From Acidobacteriaceae bacterium (GTDB taxonomy: Bacteria; Acidobacteriota; Terriglobia; Bryobacterales; Bryobacteraceae), in contig JADCJL010000080.1 in NCBI GenBank assembly GCA_020247055.1, positions 36,476 through 100,475 on the forward strand: 64,000 nucleotides of DNA, in the 5' to 3' direction. The number at the start of each line of letters is the position of its first letter. The stretch's first letter is position 1. The position numbers and the translations under genes are program-made. Positions 35,794 through 44,280 of the stretch are shown in pieces. The notes beneath the pieces were generated by a model. The model worked only from the letters and a program-made list of their open reading frames with translations. It was not told the DNA's origin and made no database searches.

Positions 35794-36756
35794 TTAAATC
35801 CTCACCTTGACGATCCGCTGAATCACCAGGTGCCCCGTCAGTACACAGGCAATCCCGGCCCAGATCATGTACTTGCCATAGGCATGACGGAACAGGACGG
35901 AGAGGAAGTCGGGTGCGGTGACATACAGCATCGTAGCGATGCCAAGCGGCAGCAGGGTAAGCACCGTGCCGGTCATCTTGCCCTGGGCCGAAAGCGCGCG
36001 GACCTCGCCGCGGAGCGCCGCGCTCTCGCGGAGCGTCTCGGCAAGCCGCTCGAGCACCTCCGTCAGACGCCCTCCGGTCCGGGCCTGCAGGAGCGTGGCG
36101 GCGACGAACAGCCGGACCTCATCGACGCGCACCCGCGCCACGAAGCTCTCCATGACCTCATCGAGCGGCGCCCCGAGCCGCCGCTCATCAGCCATCCGCC
36201 GGAACTCAGCGCCCAACGGGGCCGGGACCTCGGCACCCAAGACCTCGAAGGCGCTCGCCAGGGGGTGGCCGGCACGCATCATCCGGGCCAAGCTTTCGAG
36301 CGCATCCGGGAACTGCGCCTCGAACTGCTCCCGGCGGCGTTGCCGCTTCCGGCCGATCAACCAATAGGGCAGCCAGGCACCGAGGACAAATCCCCCCAAA
36401 CCCGCGCCCGGCGGCAGCAGCCGGCTATCCTGCAGTAGGGCGAAGAACAGGCCCCCCAACAGCAACATGGTCAGCGTCACGCGGCCCACCGACCACTGCA
36501 GATCCGCCTCATCCATCCGCTGTTTGAGCTTATCGATCAGATCGAGGCGCCGCAGCAGCGCCTGCCAGAGGCTGATCGAGCTGAGCGAGTCCTCCCGCAA
36601 CAACGGACCGACTTCCGACTCCTCGAAGCCCGCAGCGGTCTCCGGCACCGGAGCGGCCGTGCCCAACCGGCTCTGCACGAAGGAGACGACCAGGACCACC
36701 AACGCCGCCAGCAGGAACGTGCCGGCAAAGATGACCAGGATCAGGGCGAACTCCAT
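35794..36756 (-). CDS. tadB: Tad pilus inner-membrane platform protein TadB
   Basis: A 320-residue partner of TadC. N-terminal membrane helix, two central helices (about residues 95-135), then the T2SSF domain with QFPDALESLARMMRAGHPL (about 160-178) and RTGGRLTEVLERLAETLRE, and two C-terminal helices. The FPDALE..R.LRAG motif is typical of TadB. It is 7 bp after the cpaB-fusion gene and 2 bp before tadC, so the three form one operon. Confidence 0.92.
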   Translation of the reverse strand: MEFALILVIFAGTFLLAALVVLVVSFVQSRLGTAAPVPETAAGFEESEVGPLLREDSLSSISLWQALLRRLDLIDKLKQRMDEADLQWSVGRVTLTMLLLGGLFFALLQDSRLLPPGAGLGGFVLGAWLPYWLIGRKRQRRREQFEAQFPDALESLARMMRAGHPLASAFEVLGAEVPAPLGAEFRRMADERRLGAPLDEVMESFVARVRVDEVRLFVAATLLQARTGGRLTEVLERLAETLRESAALRGEVRALSAQGKMTGTVLTLLPLGIATMLYVTAPDFLSVLFRHAYGKYMIWAGIACVLTGHLVIQRIVKVRI

Positions 36757-36763
36757 CGGAATC

Positions 36764-38050
36764 CTACCGGGCGGCCTGTACGACGGGCGCCATCACCCGC
36801 GGGGTGATCAGCACAACCAAGTCCTGACTGGCGCCGGGGTTGACCCGGCCGCCAAAGATCTTCTGCAGCAGATTGGCGGACTCGGCGGCGCGGCCAAAAC
36901 CGGATAGCGCCATTGTCTGCCCATCGGACAAATCGACATCCGCCACCACGCGCCGCGTGGTGGAACCCTGCCCCCACTCCATTGTCATCTCGGGCTCCAC
37001 GCGCAGGCGGATGGCTCCGTTCCCGCCCAGGCGAGGCAGAAGTTGAATCCGGAGCCCGCAGGCGTTCCCGTTCGCCGCTTTCCAACTCGTCCCCGCGCGG
37101 ACCATCACCGCCCCCTGATCCGCGGCCCGCAGCGTTTCGGCCGACAGTAACTCCTGCGGCCGCATCACCGCATCGCTGGCCACGCCCCGCTGCAGCGCGG
37201 CAATGCGCACAGCCGCTTCCTGCGGTGGGCCCGTCAGTCGGCTCGCATTGTCCTCGAAGAAACTGGACCGGCCGCTCACCAGTTTCACCTCAAAATCAAC
37301 CCGCGCCACGGGAGCGCCCGGCGCCAGACCGGGAGCGGCCGCCGGGGTCGCCGGGGCGCGCAGCAATGGCTCGGTAAACACCTGCCGGAACTCCACCGCC
37401 GGCCGCGCCAAGTGCTCCTCGTCCGTCTGATTGCGCAGCAGCAGCCGGATGCGCGCCGCCGAATCGGCCAGCGCCACGCGGTCGGCATCGCGCGGATCCA
37501 CGAGCAGGTTCACCACCGGTACCGAGGCCTGCCCATTGTTCTCGGCCCCCTGCACGCTGAGCACCTCAGCGTTCTGCAACAGGGTGCGCACCACCGGATC
37601 ATTTCCCCGCAGATTCACCACCTGCAGATCCACCCGGTGACCCGCCCGCAAAAACGGCATCAGACCATTCGATTCCGAGATCCGGACCGAGATCGCCCGC
37701 ATCCCCCTGGCGATAACGCCGCGCTCCCCTTTGTTCTCCTCGACCACCGTCCGGTCTTCGGTAATCGGCTCGTTCTCCAGCGCGGGACGGTAGATGGTCT
37801 TGCCGACCACATCCTCCACCCGCTGATACACTCCCGGGGGGAGCGCCCCGGCCCAGGGCGACAGCTTCAGGTCTGCCGCATCCACCTGCCGGCCCCGGTC
37901 AATCGCTCGCGCCGCCACGACAATCGTCCGCTTGGCCGCACTCGCCTCGCTATCCCGAATCCGGCCCACAAACAGGCCGTAAAAAATTCCGGTCGTCGCC
38001 ACGGCGACAACAAACGCGATACCAAGCAAAGGAACCAGATTCCGCTTCAT
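36764..38050 (-). CDS. cpaB: CpaB/RcpC pilus assembly protein fused to secretin-like domain
   Basis: A 428-residue protein with one N-terminal membrane anchor (about residues 8-30). A SAF domain follows (about 40-105, VVAARAIDRGRQVDAADL) and the RcpC/CpaB part (about 110-220, ISVRISESNGLMPFLRAGHRVDL). The last about 185 residues are not CpaB: FEVKLVSGRSSFFEDN, LRVEPEMTMEWG, DVDLSDGQTMALSGFG and DLVVLITPRVM match the C-terminal beta domain of GspD/CpaC secretins. No separate secretin gene is present next to it, so the fusion may replace or brace one. Confidence 0.85.
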   Translation of the reverse strand: MKRNLVPLLGIAFVVAVATTGIFYGLFVGRIRDSEASAAKRTIVVAARAIDRGRQVDAADLKLSPWAGALPPGVYQRVEDVVGKTIYRPALENEPITEDRTVVEENKGERGVIARGMRAISVRISESNGLMPFLRAGHRVDLQVVNLRGNDPVVRTLLQNAEVLSVQGAENNGQASVPVVNLLVDPRDADRVALADSAARIRLLLRNQTDEEHLARPAVEFRQVFTEPLLRAPATPAAAPGLAPGAPVARVDFEVKLVSGRSSFFEDNASRLTGPPQEAAVRIAALQRGVASDAVMRPQELLSAETLRAADQGAVMVRAGTSWKAANGNACGLRIQLLPRLGGNGAIRLRVEPEMTMEWGQGSTTRRVVADVDLSDGQTMALSGFGRAAESANLLQKIFGGRVNPGASQDLVVLITPRVMAPVVQAAR

Positions 38051-38138
38051 GAGTAGACACGGCCGACACCATCAGTTCATCACGGTGCCGAGGCTGGACC
38101 AATCCGCAGAAACGGTTACGGTACCGGGGGAAAAGACC

Positions 38139-38588
38139 TTACTTACTGCTCGGGTCTTTGTCGTAGACGTAACGCTGCTCGACCTCGCCCTGCGGACCGG
38201 TGATCGTCCGGAACACCGTCATCTCCCGCCCGTCGGCCGACAAACTGTACTGATCCGTCATCGACAACGCGCGGCCCTGTGCCGTCACCTTCGACCGCAC
38301 CTGCAGAATCGGCCCCCGCCAACCCGCCACGGCCTTCACCTCGTTGCCCCCGATCACGTTGACCGACTCCTTGCCATCGAGAGTCCAGCGGTACTGGCTC
38401 ACCCGCCCGTTCGCCGTCGACTCGGCGGCCAGTTCCCCGCCCCGCTGCCGAATCTTCGTCACGACGGCCCCGGGCCGCGGCGCCGACCCGAAGTCACTCT
38501 TTTCGAGATTTAAACGCCAGGTGCCGGACAGGTCCGGCTCGGCAGCCAGCAGACCGGCCGCGGCGAAGAAAACCACCAGAATCCCCAT
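38139..38588 (-). CDS. Small exported protein, 'DLSGTWR' family
   Basis: A 149-residue protein, signal peptide about residues 1-16, mature start near EPDLSGTWRLNLEKSDFG. It is paralogous to the plus-strand protein at 2004-2468: same opening, similar length, same strand order. The middle has QYRWTLDGKES and the end a conserved YSLSADGREMTVFRTI. No catalytic motif. It stands between the Tad operon and a permease; the 88-bp gap to the Tad start shows no clear element. The role is unknown. Confidence 0.75.
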   Translation of the reverse strand: MGILVVFFAAAGLLAAEPDLSGTWRLNLEKSDFGSAPRPGAVVTKIRQRGGELAAESTANGRVSQYRWTLDGKESVNVIGGNEVKAVAGWRGPILQVRSKVTAQGRALSMTDQYSLSADGREMTVFRTITGPQGEVEQRYVYDKDPSSK

Positions 38589-38597
38589 GCTTCGATG

Positions 38598-39962
38598 CTA
38601 GGCGGCGGCGCGGCGCGGTGCAAGAAAAATCTTGTAAGCAAAAGCACCTAGAGCAACCGTACCCAGGGCGGCCAGGGAGACGGACGGCCGCATCAGAAAG
38701 CCCGATCCCGCCACCCAGGCCCCCACCAGAATGTAGAAGGCAGGAATCAGCGGCCAGGCGAAGTTGACTACCCCGAGCCGCTGCCAGCCCGCCCGTTTCC
38801 GGAAGACGAACAGCGAGGCCACGGCCAGCACCGAAAACGCGTTCAGCAGAAATCCGACGTAGAACATCAGGTCGCGGAAGGAGAGAAAACACATCGCCAC
38901 GGCGCAAACCGCCTGCATGGCGATGGCGATGTGCGGCGTCCGCCACCGCTCGTGGACCCGCGCCGCGGCCGGAAAAAACGCCTTGTTCTGCGCCATCGCA
39001 TAATAGACCCGCGGACCGATGGTGACCATCGCGTTCACCGTGGCCAGGAGCGAAACCGCCATGAGGCCGCTGAACAGGCTCGCCACCTCCGGTCCGAACA
39101 GGTTCGAAGCCGAGAGCGAGCCGACCGCGACCACGCCCTTCATCTGCTCGAGCGGCTGGGCGTAAATGTAGGCCAGATTCAACCCGACAAAGAGCGCCGC
39201 CACCAGCGCCGTCCCGAGCGTCAGCGCCAGCGGCAGCGTCCGCTCCGGGGTCCGCAACTCCTCGGCGACGTAGGTAGCGGCGTTCCAGCCCGAGTACGCC
39301 ACATAGATGAAGATCAGGCTGGTGGCGAACTGCTCCCAGAGCGGCGAGGTGGACGTCCGCACCGCCGCCTGTTCAAAATGCCCCCAATCGCCCTTGCCCA
39401 CGGCAAAGGCAAACACGAGAAAACCGACGATCACGCTCAGCTTCACCGCCGTCAGGACGTTTTGCACACTCGCCGCCAGCCGGATCCCGAACAGATTCAG
39501 CACGGCAAAGCCCGCAATCAACGCCGAAGCCACCATCTGTGCTCCGCCCACCGTAAACGGCCCGATGGCCGTCGAGCTGGCCTGCTTGAGGGCCGGAAAA
39601 AAGTAGCCCAGATAGTCAGAAAAAGCCAGCGCCGCCAGCGCGATGGGCGCCGAGAAACCCGCCGTAAAGGAGATCCAACCCTCCATGAAGCCCCAGGTCG
39701 GTCCGTAGGCCTGCGTCAGGTAGACGTACTCTCCGCCGGAACTCGGAAAGTTAATGCCCAGCTCCGAGTAGCAGAAAGCACCCGCCAGCGCCACAATCGC
39801 CCCTACCACCCAGATTCCCAGGACCACGCCGGGCGCCCCCAGGTCGCCCGCCAGAAAACCGGTGGTCGTGAAGATCCCGGTTCCCACCATGTTCGAAATG
39901 ACGAGCGCCGTGGCGCTTACCAGCCCAAGCTGGCGGAGGAGAGAGGAGGATGGTTGATTCAA
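38598..39962 (-). CDS. Amino acid permease, APC family (LAT-like)
   Basis: About 454 residues from the TTG at 39962, which overlaps the glycosyltransferase stop as TTGA; an upstream TTG at 39998 is less likely. Twelve membrane helices are visible, with the APC opening ALVISNMVGTGIFTTTGFLAGDLG, a GGEYVYLTQAYGP element after helix 2, and IFIYVAYSGWNAATYVAEEL in helix 6. It resembles exchangers of the L-type group, which swap neutral amino acids. The substrate is not visible. The first permease at 1-1164 is a different subfamily. Confidence 0.88.
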   Translation of the reverse strand: MNQPSSSLLRQLGLVSATALVISNMVGTGIFTTTGFLAGDLGAPGVVLGIWVVGAIVALAGAFCYSELGINFPSSGGEYVYLTQAYGPTWGFMEGWISFTAGFSAPIALAALAFSDYLGYFFPALKQASSTAIGPFTVGGAQMVASALIAGFAVLNLFGIRLAASVQNVLTAVKLSVIVGFLVFAFAVGKGDWGHFEQAAVRTSTSPLWEQFATSLIFIYVAYSGWNAATYVAEELRTPERTLPLALTLGTALVAALFVGLNLAYIYAQPLEQMKGVVAVGSLSASNLFGPEVASLFSGLMAVSLLATVNAMVTIGPRVYYAMAQNKAFFPAAARVHERWRTPHIAIAMQAVCAVAMCFLSFRDLMFYVGFLLNAFSVLAVASLFVFRKRAGWQRLGVVNFAWPLIPAFYILVGAWVAGSGFLMRPSVSLAALGTVALGAFAYKIFLAPRRAAA

Positions 39963-41164
39963 CTGGCTACTCGAAGGTCGGTCGGATGATGGCCGCAAGC
40001 GGCTTCGTATACATGGTACACGTCGTCAAAGACGCCGTCCCAGCTCACGCGGCAGGCCGATTCCCGCGCTTCGAGGCGCATTCGTTGTAACTCTACCGGA
40101 TTGGCAATCAGGTCGGCAACCCGCCGCACAAAGTGCGCTTCGCTCTGGCAGACGTAGCCGTTCACCCCGGTTTCGATCAGATGCTGCGGCCCGCCCTGGT
40201 TCATCACGATGGCCGGCACGCCGCTGGCGAGCGCTTCGTGGGTGCTCGTGCCGTAGGTATCGGTGAGCGACGGGTTCAGAAACAGGTCCATGCCCGCGTA
40301 GGCCCCGGCGAGCTCGGCGCCGTCGAGGAAATGGCGAAACTCGGCGCGCCGCAAACGGCGCCGCAGCCACGCCTTTTCAAATCCTTCTCCGATGATGAGA
40401 AAACGGTGGTGCCCCCCGGGCAACGCCCGCTGCACGTTCGCCAGCAGACGGACGTTCTTTTCCGGTTGCAGACGGCCGGCGAAACCGAGCGTGAAGGCTC
40501 CGTCCTGGCGCAGCCGCCGGCCGGGATGAAACAGATTCGTATCCACCGCCCGCCGCATCAGGTGCACCGGTTTGCCCGTCTGCTCACCCAGAAACCGGAC
40601 CAGGTCCGGGTTCGGCGCAAACAGCCGGCGCGCCAGCTTATAGAAAAGCGTCACGCTCTCGAGCGCCCCCCGCTCGGTCAACGACGTGACAAACGCGGCG
40701 TAGGCCCGCGGTACGAGCGAAAACAGCGGCTGATCGAGCAGCAGATGCAGCCGCCGGGCGGCCAACTCATGCAGGTTGTTATGCCAGGAGGCAACGAGCG
40801 GGATCCCGTAGTAGAAGGCAAAATAAGCCCCCATCAGCCCGATATCGCCCGGCCCGGTGACATGGATCACGTCCGGCCGAAACCGGCGGATCGCCGTTCG
40901 CAGCCGCAGCAGATGGCGCGGCAAGAGCGGGTCAAACGACAGCTCACTATCGACGGGGATCGACGTAACCGCCCGATGCAGCTGCACGTGCATCTGGTTG
41001 CCCTCGGACCAGCTGGCCGTCTCCTCGCCCGGCCGCACCAGCAGGAGCGGCAGGCCGTTTCGACGCGTAAAGCCGGACAGTTCCCGGCTGGTACGCGCCA
41101 ATCCATTCACCTCCGCAAAGGAGTCCGTGAAGTAGGCCACGCGAATGGAGGGACGGGCTGGCAT
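39959..41164 (-). CDS. Glycosyltransferase family 4
   Basis: A 401-residue GT-B enzyme. The N-terminal domain begins RVAYFTDSFAEVNGLARTSREL, with the Gly-rich acceptor loop. The donor domain has GFAGRLQPEKNVRLL, IIGEGFE and the GT4 motif LFLNPSLTDTYGTSTHEALASG, with the two catalytic/nucleotide-binding Glu. It is close to glycosyltransferases that use GDP- or UDP-sugars to build glycolipids or polysaccharide. The first gene of a two-gene unit with the permease; a tandem repeat lies just upstream. Confidence 0.9.
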   Translation of the reverse strand: MPARPSIRVAYFTDSFAEVNGLARTSRELSGFTRRNGLPLLLVRPGEETASWSEGNQMHVQLHRAVTSIPVDSELSFDPLLPRHLLRLRTAIRRFRPDVIHVTGPGDIGLMGAYFAFYYGIPLVASWHNNLHELAARRLHLLLDQPLFSLVPRAYAAFVTSLTERGALESVTLFYKLARRLFAPNPDLVRFLGEQTGKPVHLMRRAVDTNLFHPGRRLRQDGAFTLGFAGRLQPEKNVRLLANVQRALPGGHHRFLIIGEGFEKAWLRRRLRRAEFRHFLDGAELAGAYAGMDLFLNPSLTDTYGTSTHEALASGVPAIVMNQGGPQHLIETGVNGYVCQSEAHFVRRVADLIANPVELQRMRLEARESACRVSWDGVFDDVYHVYEAACGHHPTDLRVAS

Positions 41165-41187
41165 GGAGCAAGGCTCAACGCCTACAG

Positions 41188-41226
41188 TATAAACGTTTTC
41201 TCACTTTATAAACGTTTTCTCACTTT
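41188..41226 (-). repeat. Two tandem 19-bp repeats upstream of the glycosyltransferase
   Basis: TATAAACGTTTTCTCACTT occurs at 41188-41206 and again, directly abutting, at 41207-41225, perfect in all 19 positions. Each copy contains the palindrome AACGTT and, on the minus strand, ends in TTTATA, which resembles a -10 box. It lies 23 bp before the glycosyltransferase ATG in otherwise GC-rich DNA, so it is probably a duplicated promoter/operator. No regulator gene is adjacent. Confidence 0.7.
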
Positions 41227-41236
41227 CCCTTGCGGC

Positions 41237-42634
41237 CTAATGATCATGCGGCCGCGCGAAGACCGGCTCCTGACCATGCAGGGCCAGGCGCGTATCGATG
41301 GCCGTTTCGACGACCGCCTTCTCCTCCTCGTCGAGGCTGCCGGCGAGGTCAGCGATCCTGCGGTAGAGCTTTTTGGCGTTCGACCGGGTGGTATCGCCGG
41401 CGCAGCACAGCGCGTAGGCGAATAGGGCGCGCTCGCGCAGGTCGGGGTCGTCGAACATCTGTTCGAGGTGCTTGGATTCGTAAACCATCCCGAGATAGCC
41501 CACGCCGGTAATGGCTTCGTTTTGCACGGGGCGGATCGGGTCCTGCAAGTGCTTGGAAAATATAGGGGAGAAGCGCTGATCAAACGTCCGCCACATGGCC
41601 CGCATGGCCTGCGGCCGGGTCTCATCGCGGTCATAGAGTTCCCGTAGCACGGCTTCGACGGCCGGGGTCAACTCGTTGGAAGCCACGGCAATGGCGGCGC
41701 CGGCCCGTTCGAGCGGGGACGCGCTCGGGTCCGCCATCCGGTCCCGCAGCTTCGCGGCCACGCCCGGCTCCTCCCAGTATTCCGAGAGGCTCTGCCAGGC
41801 GGCTCCCCGGACGGCCGGGTCGCTATCGTTCTCGGCGGCGCCCAGTAAGGCCGCGAGCAGATCGTCGTCCGGCTCCTCATCGACGAGCGCTTCGGCGGCC
41901 TCTTTGCGGACGCCGGGGTCGGGGTGCGCCAGGAACTCGACGATCTCGTCCGCCTCAAGAACGTCCCACACCGGCGGGGCCACGTCCTCGAAGTTGGCGA
42001 ACACATCAAATGGAGGAGGGCCGTCTTCGATCACCGGCGCTTCGAGATTGCGCAGGGAGTACTCCAGTTCCCGCTTCTGGTCCTGTTCGTCCTCTCCCAT
42101 CCGGTCGAGCCGCTCCTGCATCGCCGGGATCAGTTCCCGGTCGCCGTACAGGCTCAGGTTGATGGCCGCGTCGGCGGGGTCGGTGGCGAGCCGGTCGAGC
42201 AGGATCTGCCGGATCCGGTCGTCCTTCACGCCAAGTCCGGCGAGCAGGAACTCCAGGTTGGCCCGTTGCTCCCCCTCGGCCTGCTCGCGCAAAGCGAGGA
42301 GGGGTTCAACGGCCGCCTCTCCCAGTTCGCCGAGCGCCTCGTAGATCTCGTCCGGCGCTTCGCCGTCATCCTGATGCAGCAGGTGGATCAGAAAAGGGAT
42401 CGCGGCCGGGTCCCGCAGGGCGCGCAGGATGTAGAACAGATCGACCGACAGTTCGACGCGATCCTCTTCCGGCTGCTCGAGGGCATAGGCCGCCACCTCG
42501 GCGGCCGCGCCGCCGGGGCCGCGGTCGAGAATCGCCTGAACGAAGGCCCGGTCGACGCCGATGCGCCCCAGACCGGCTTCGTGCAGCAGGTCGCGCAGTG
42601 GCGCATCAGCATATTGCGAGGGCAGGAGAAGCAT
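41237..42634 (-). CDS. Acidic HEAT-repeat protein
   Basis: A 465-residue soluble, strongly acidic protein from the ATG at 42634; the open frame upstream overlaps the SDR gene and is not used. Many HEAT-like units are visible, for example IPFLIHLLHQDDGEAPDEIYE, EIVEFLAHPDPGVRKEAAEAL, and DPIRPVQNEAITGVGYLG. It probably forms a curved scaffold binding another protein. No enzymatic domain, signal or membrane segment. It starts 20 bp after the SDR stop, in the same direction. Confidence 0.8.
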   Translation of the reverse strand: MLLLPSQYADAPLRDLLHEAGLGRIGVDRAFVQAILDRGPGGAAAEVAAYALEQPEEDRVELSVDLFYILRALRDPAAIPFLIHLLHQDDGEAPDEIYEALGELGEAAVEPLLALREQAEGEQRANLEFLLAGLGVKDDRIRQILLDRLATDPADAAINLSLYGDRELIPAMQERLDRMGEDEQDQKRELEYSLRNLEAPVIEDGPPPFDVFANFEDVAPPVWDVLEADEIVEFLAHPDPGVRKEAAEALVDEEPDDDLLAALLGAAENDSDPAVRGAAWQSLSEYWEEPGVAAKLRDRMADPSASPLERAGAAIAVASNELTPAVEAVLRELYDRDETRPQAMRAMWRTFDQRFSPIFSKHLQDPIRPVQNEAITGVGYLGMVYESKHLEQMFDDPDLRERALFAYALCCAGDTTRSNAKKLYRRIADLAGSLDEEEKAVVETAIDTRLALHGQEPVFARPHDH

Positions 42635-42654
42635 GGGTAGAGGGTACTCGTGGG

Positions 42655-43398
42655 TTAGTAGGTGGCGCGGCCGCCCGAGGCATCGTAGGTCTGGGCGGTC
42701 ACAAAGCTGCAGTCGGGGCTCGCCAGGAAATGCACCACGGCGGCGATCTCCTCGGGCTCCCCCGTCCGCCGCATGGGAATCTTGTCGGTCATGTAGGAGA
42801 CCTGCTGCGGCGTCAGTTGGTCCAGAATCGGGGTGCGGACCACGGCCGGACTGACAGCGTTGATGCAGATGCCCTCGGTGGCCACCTCTTTCGCCACCGA
42901 CTTGGTAAAGCCGATGACGGCCGCCTTGGTGGCCGAATAGGCGGTCATGTTTGGGTTGCCTTCCTTGCCGGCGACCGAGGCGATGTTCACAATCCGGCCG
43001 TATTTGTGCTCGCGCATGTACGGCAGCACGGCCTTGCAGCCATTCCAGACGCCGTCCATATTGATGGCGATGCAGCGGTGCCAGTCCTCGATGCTCTGCT
43101 CCCACAGCGGGGCGGCCTTGCCTCCAATACCGGCGTTGTTGACGAGGATATGCACCCTTCCGGTCTGCGCCACGACGCTGTCGACGGCCGCCTGCACCGA
43201 TTCGGTGCTGGTGACATCCATGGCCACCGCCAGCGCGCCCGGAATGGTCGCAGCCACTTCGGCTGCCGAGGCTCCATTGATATCCGCGATGGCGACGGTC
43301 GCCCCCGCCTTGGCCAGCCGCCGCGCGATGGCGGCGCCAATTCCCGAGGCCGCGCCGGTTACAATCGCCGTCTGGCCGGTTAAATCGAAAAAGCCCAT
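42655..43398 (-). CDS. SDR oxidoreductase (FabG-like)
   Basis: A 247-residue NAD(P)-dependent short-chain dehydrogenase. The cofactor motif is TGAASGIG (residues 15-22), NNAG near residue 88, and the active site Ser in IVNIASVAG plus Y-S-A-T-K. The C-terminal ends DASGGRATY. It resembles FabG-like reductases and sugar-acid dehydrogenases such as 2-keto-3-deoxy-L-fuconate dehydrogenase. The substrate is not determinable. It lies downstream of the ribosomal operon terminator. Confidence 0.88.
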   Translation of the reverse strand: MGFFDLTGQTAIVTGAASGIGAAIARRLAKAGATVAIADINGASAAEVAATIPGALAVAMDVTSTESVQAAVDSVVAQTGRVHILVNNAGIGGKAAPLWEQSIEDWHRCIAINMDGVWNGCKAVLPYMREHKYGRIVNIASVAGKEGNPNMTAYSATKAAVIGFTKSVAKEVATEGICINAVSPAVVRTPILDQLTPQQVSYMTDKIPMRRTGEPEEIAAVVHFLASPDCSFVTAQTYDASGGRATY

Positions 43399-43418
43399 CT
43401 CGCTATGCTCCTAACGAA

Positions 43419-43454
43419 GATGGCCCGGAGTCAAGCGTCTGACGCCGGGCCATC
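43419..43454 (-). terminator. Terminator after rplI
   Basis: GATGGCCCGG (43419-43428) pairs perfectly with CCGGGCCATC (43445-43454). After one mismatch an inner GTCA/TGAC adds four pairs around a six-base loop. On the minus strand the stem is followed by TTCGTTAG. It lies 22 bp after the rplI stop and closes the apt-to-rplI operon. Confidence 0.8.
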
Positions 43455-43476
43455 GATCAATTTAGCACCGAATTGC

Positions 43477-43923
43477 TTACTCTTCGCGTTTGACGATTAC
43501 TTTGACGCTGGTGGTGACCTGTTTGTGCAGCTTCACCGGAACCGCAAACTCGCCGAGCGTCTTGATCGGGTCGGCCAGTACGATCTTCTTGCGATCGATG
43601 TGGAAGTTGCGGACTTCCAACTGATCGGCGATGTCCTTGGCGGTCACCGATCCGAACAGATGGTCGTTCTCGCCGGCCTTCATGCTGATCTCGATCGTTA
43701 CCGGTTCGAGCAGCTTGGCCAATTCCTGCGCGTCAGCGGCCTCGACGGCTTCCCGCCGCAGCGCCGCCTGGCGCTCCTGTTCGACGATCTTCTTGTTGGC
43801 ATCGGTGGCCGGAACGGCCAGACGCTTGGGCAACAGAAAGTTGCGGGCAAAGCCCGGAGCGACGTTCACTAACTGACCGCGCGTGCCGAGCTTTTCGATA
43901 TCCTCTCGTAAAATGACTTCCAT
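43477..43923 (-). CDS. rplI: 50S ribosomal protein L9
   Basis: A 148-residue protein of standard length that binds 23S rRNA near the L1 stalk. The N-domain signature is MEVILREDIEKLGTRGQLVNV ending PGFARNFLLPKRLA; the linking long helix is charged (residues about 42-75) and the C-domain has FGSVTAKDIADQL. Last gene of the operon, 19 bp after rpsR. Confidence 0.98.
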   Translation of the reverse strand: MEVILREDIEKLGTRGQLVNVAPGFARNFLLPKRLAVPATDANKKIVEQERQAALRREAVEAADAQELAKLLEPVTIEISMKAGENDHLFGSVTAKDIADQLEVRNFHIDRKKIVLADPIKTLGEFAVPVKLHKQVTTSVKVIVKREE

Positions 43924-43942
43924 TGGGGGATTCTCCTCGGGG

Positions 43943-44248
43943 TTATAGCGATGTGGTGAACGGCAACAGGGCGATGTTCCGGCTCTGCTTGATCGCCATG
44001 GCGAGCAGACGCTGGTGCACGCAACAAACGCCGGAGATCCGCCGCGGCGTGATCTTGCCGCGCTCGGAGATGAAAGAGGAGAGCAACTTCACATCCTTGT
44101 AGTCGATGTGGTCGATCTTCTCGACACAGAACCGGCACACCTTCTTCCGGCGGAAAAACTGCTTCTTATTGCCGGCCAGGGCTTTATCGCCACCGGTCGG
44201 ACGCTGGCTGGCCGCAATCGGGCGGCCTCCGCTCTTGGTTTCTGCCAT
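43943..44248 (-). CDS. rpsR: 30S ribosomal protein S18, Cys-containing form
   Basis: A 101-residue protein with the S18 core ([45 protein letters not shown]). It carries Cys residues in VCRFCVEK and GVCCVHQR, so it belongs to the 'C+' zinc-ribbon type of S18 rather than the zinc-free type. An N-terminal 25-residue Ser/Thr-rich extension is present. It pairs with S6 on the 30S platform, whose gene is just upstream. Confidence 0.97.
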   Translation of the reverse strand: MAETKSGGRPIAASQRPTGGDKALAGNKKQFFRRKKVCRFCVEKIDHIDYKDVKLLSSFISERGKITPRRISGVCCVHQRLLAMAIKQSRNIALLPFTTSL

Positions 44249-44280
44249 TGTCTTAGTCTCCTACTAGGGTCTCCTACTCG

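Noticed and set aside
41188..41226. CRISPR array
   Set aside because: Only two repeats of 19 bp without spacers and no cas gene in the window.
42635..43105. N-terminal extension of the HEAT protein into the SDR gene
   Set aside because: Residues are a shadow of the SDR frame; a good ATG at 42634 follows the SDR stop.
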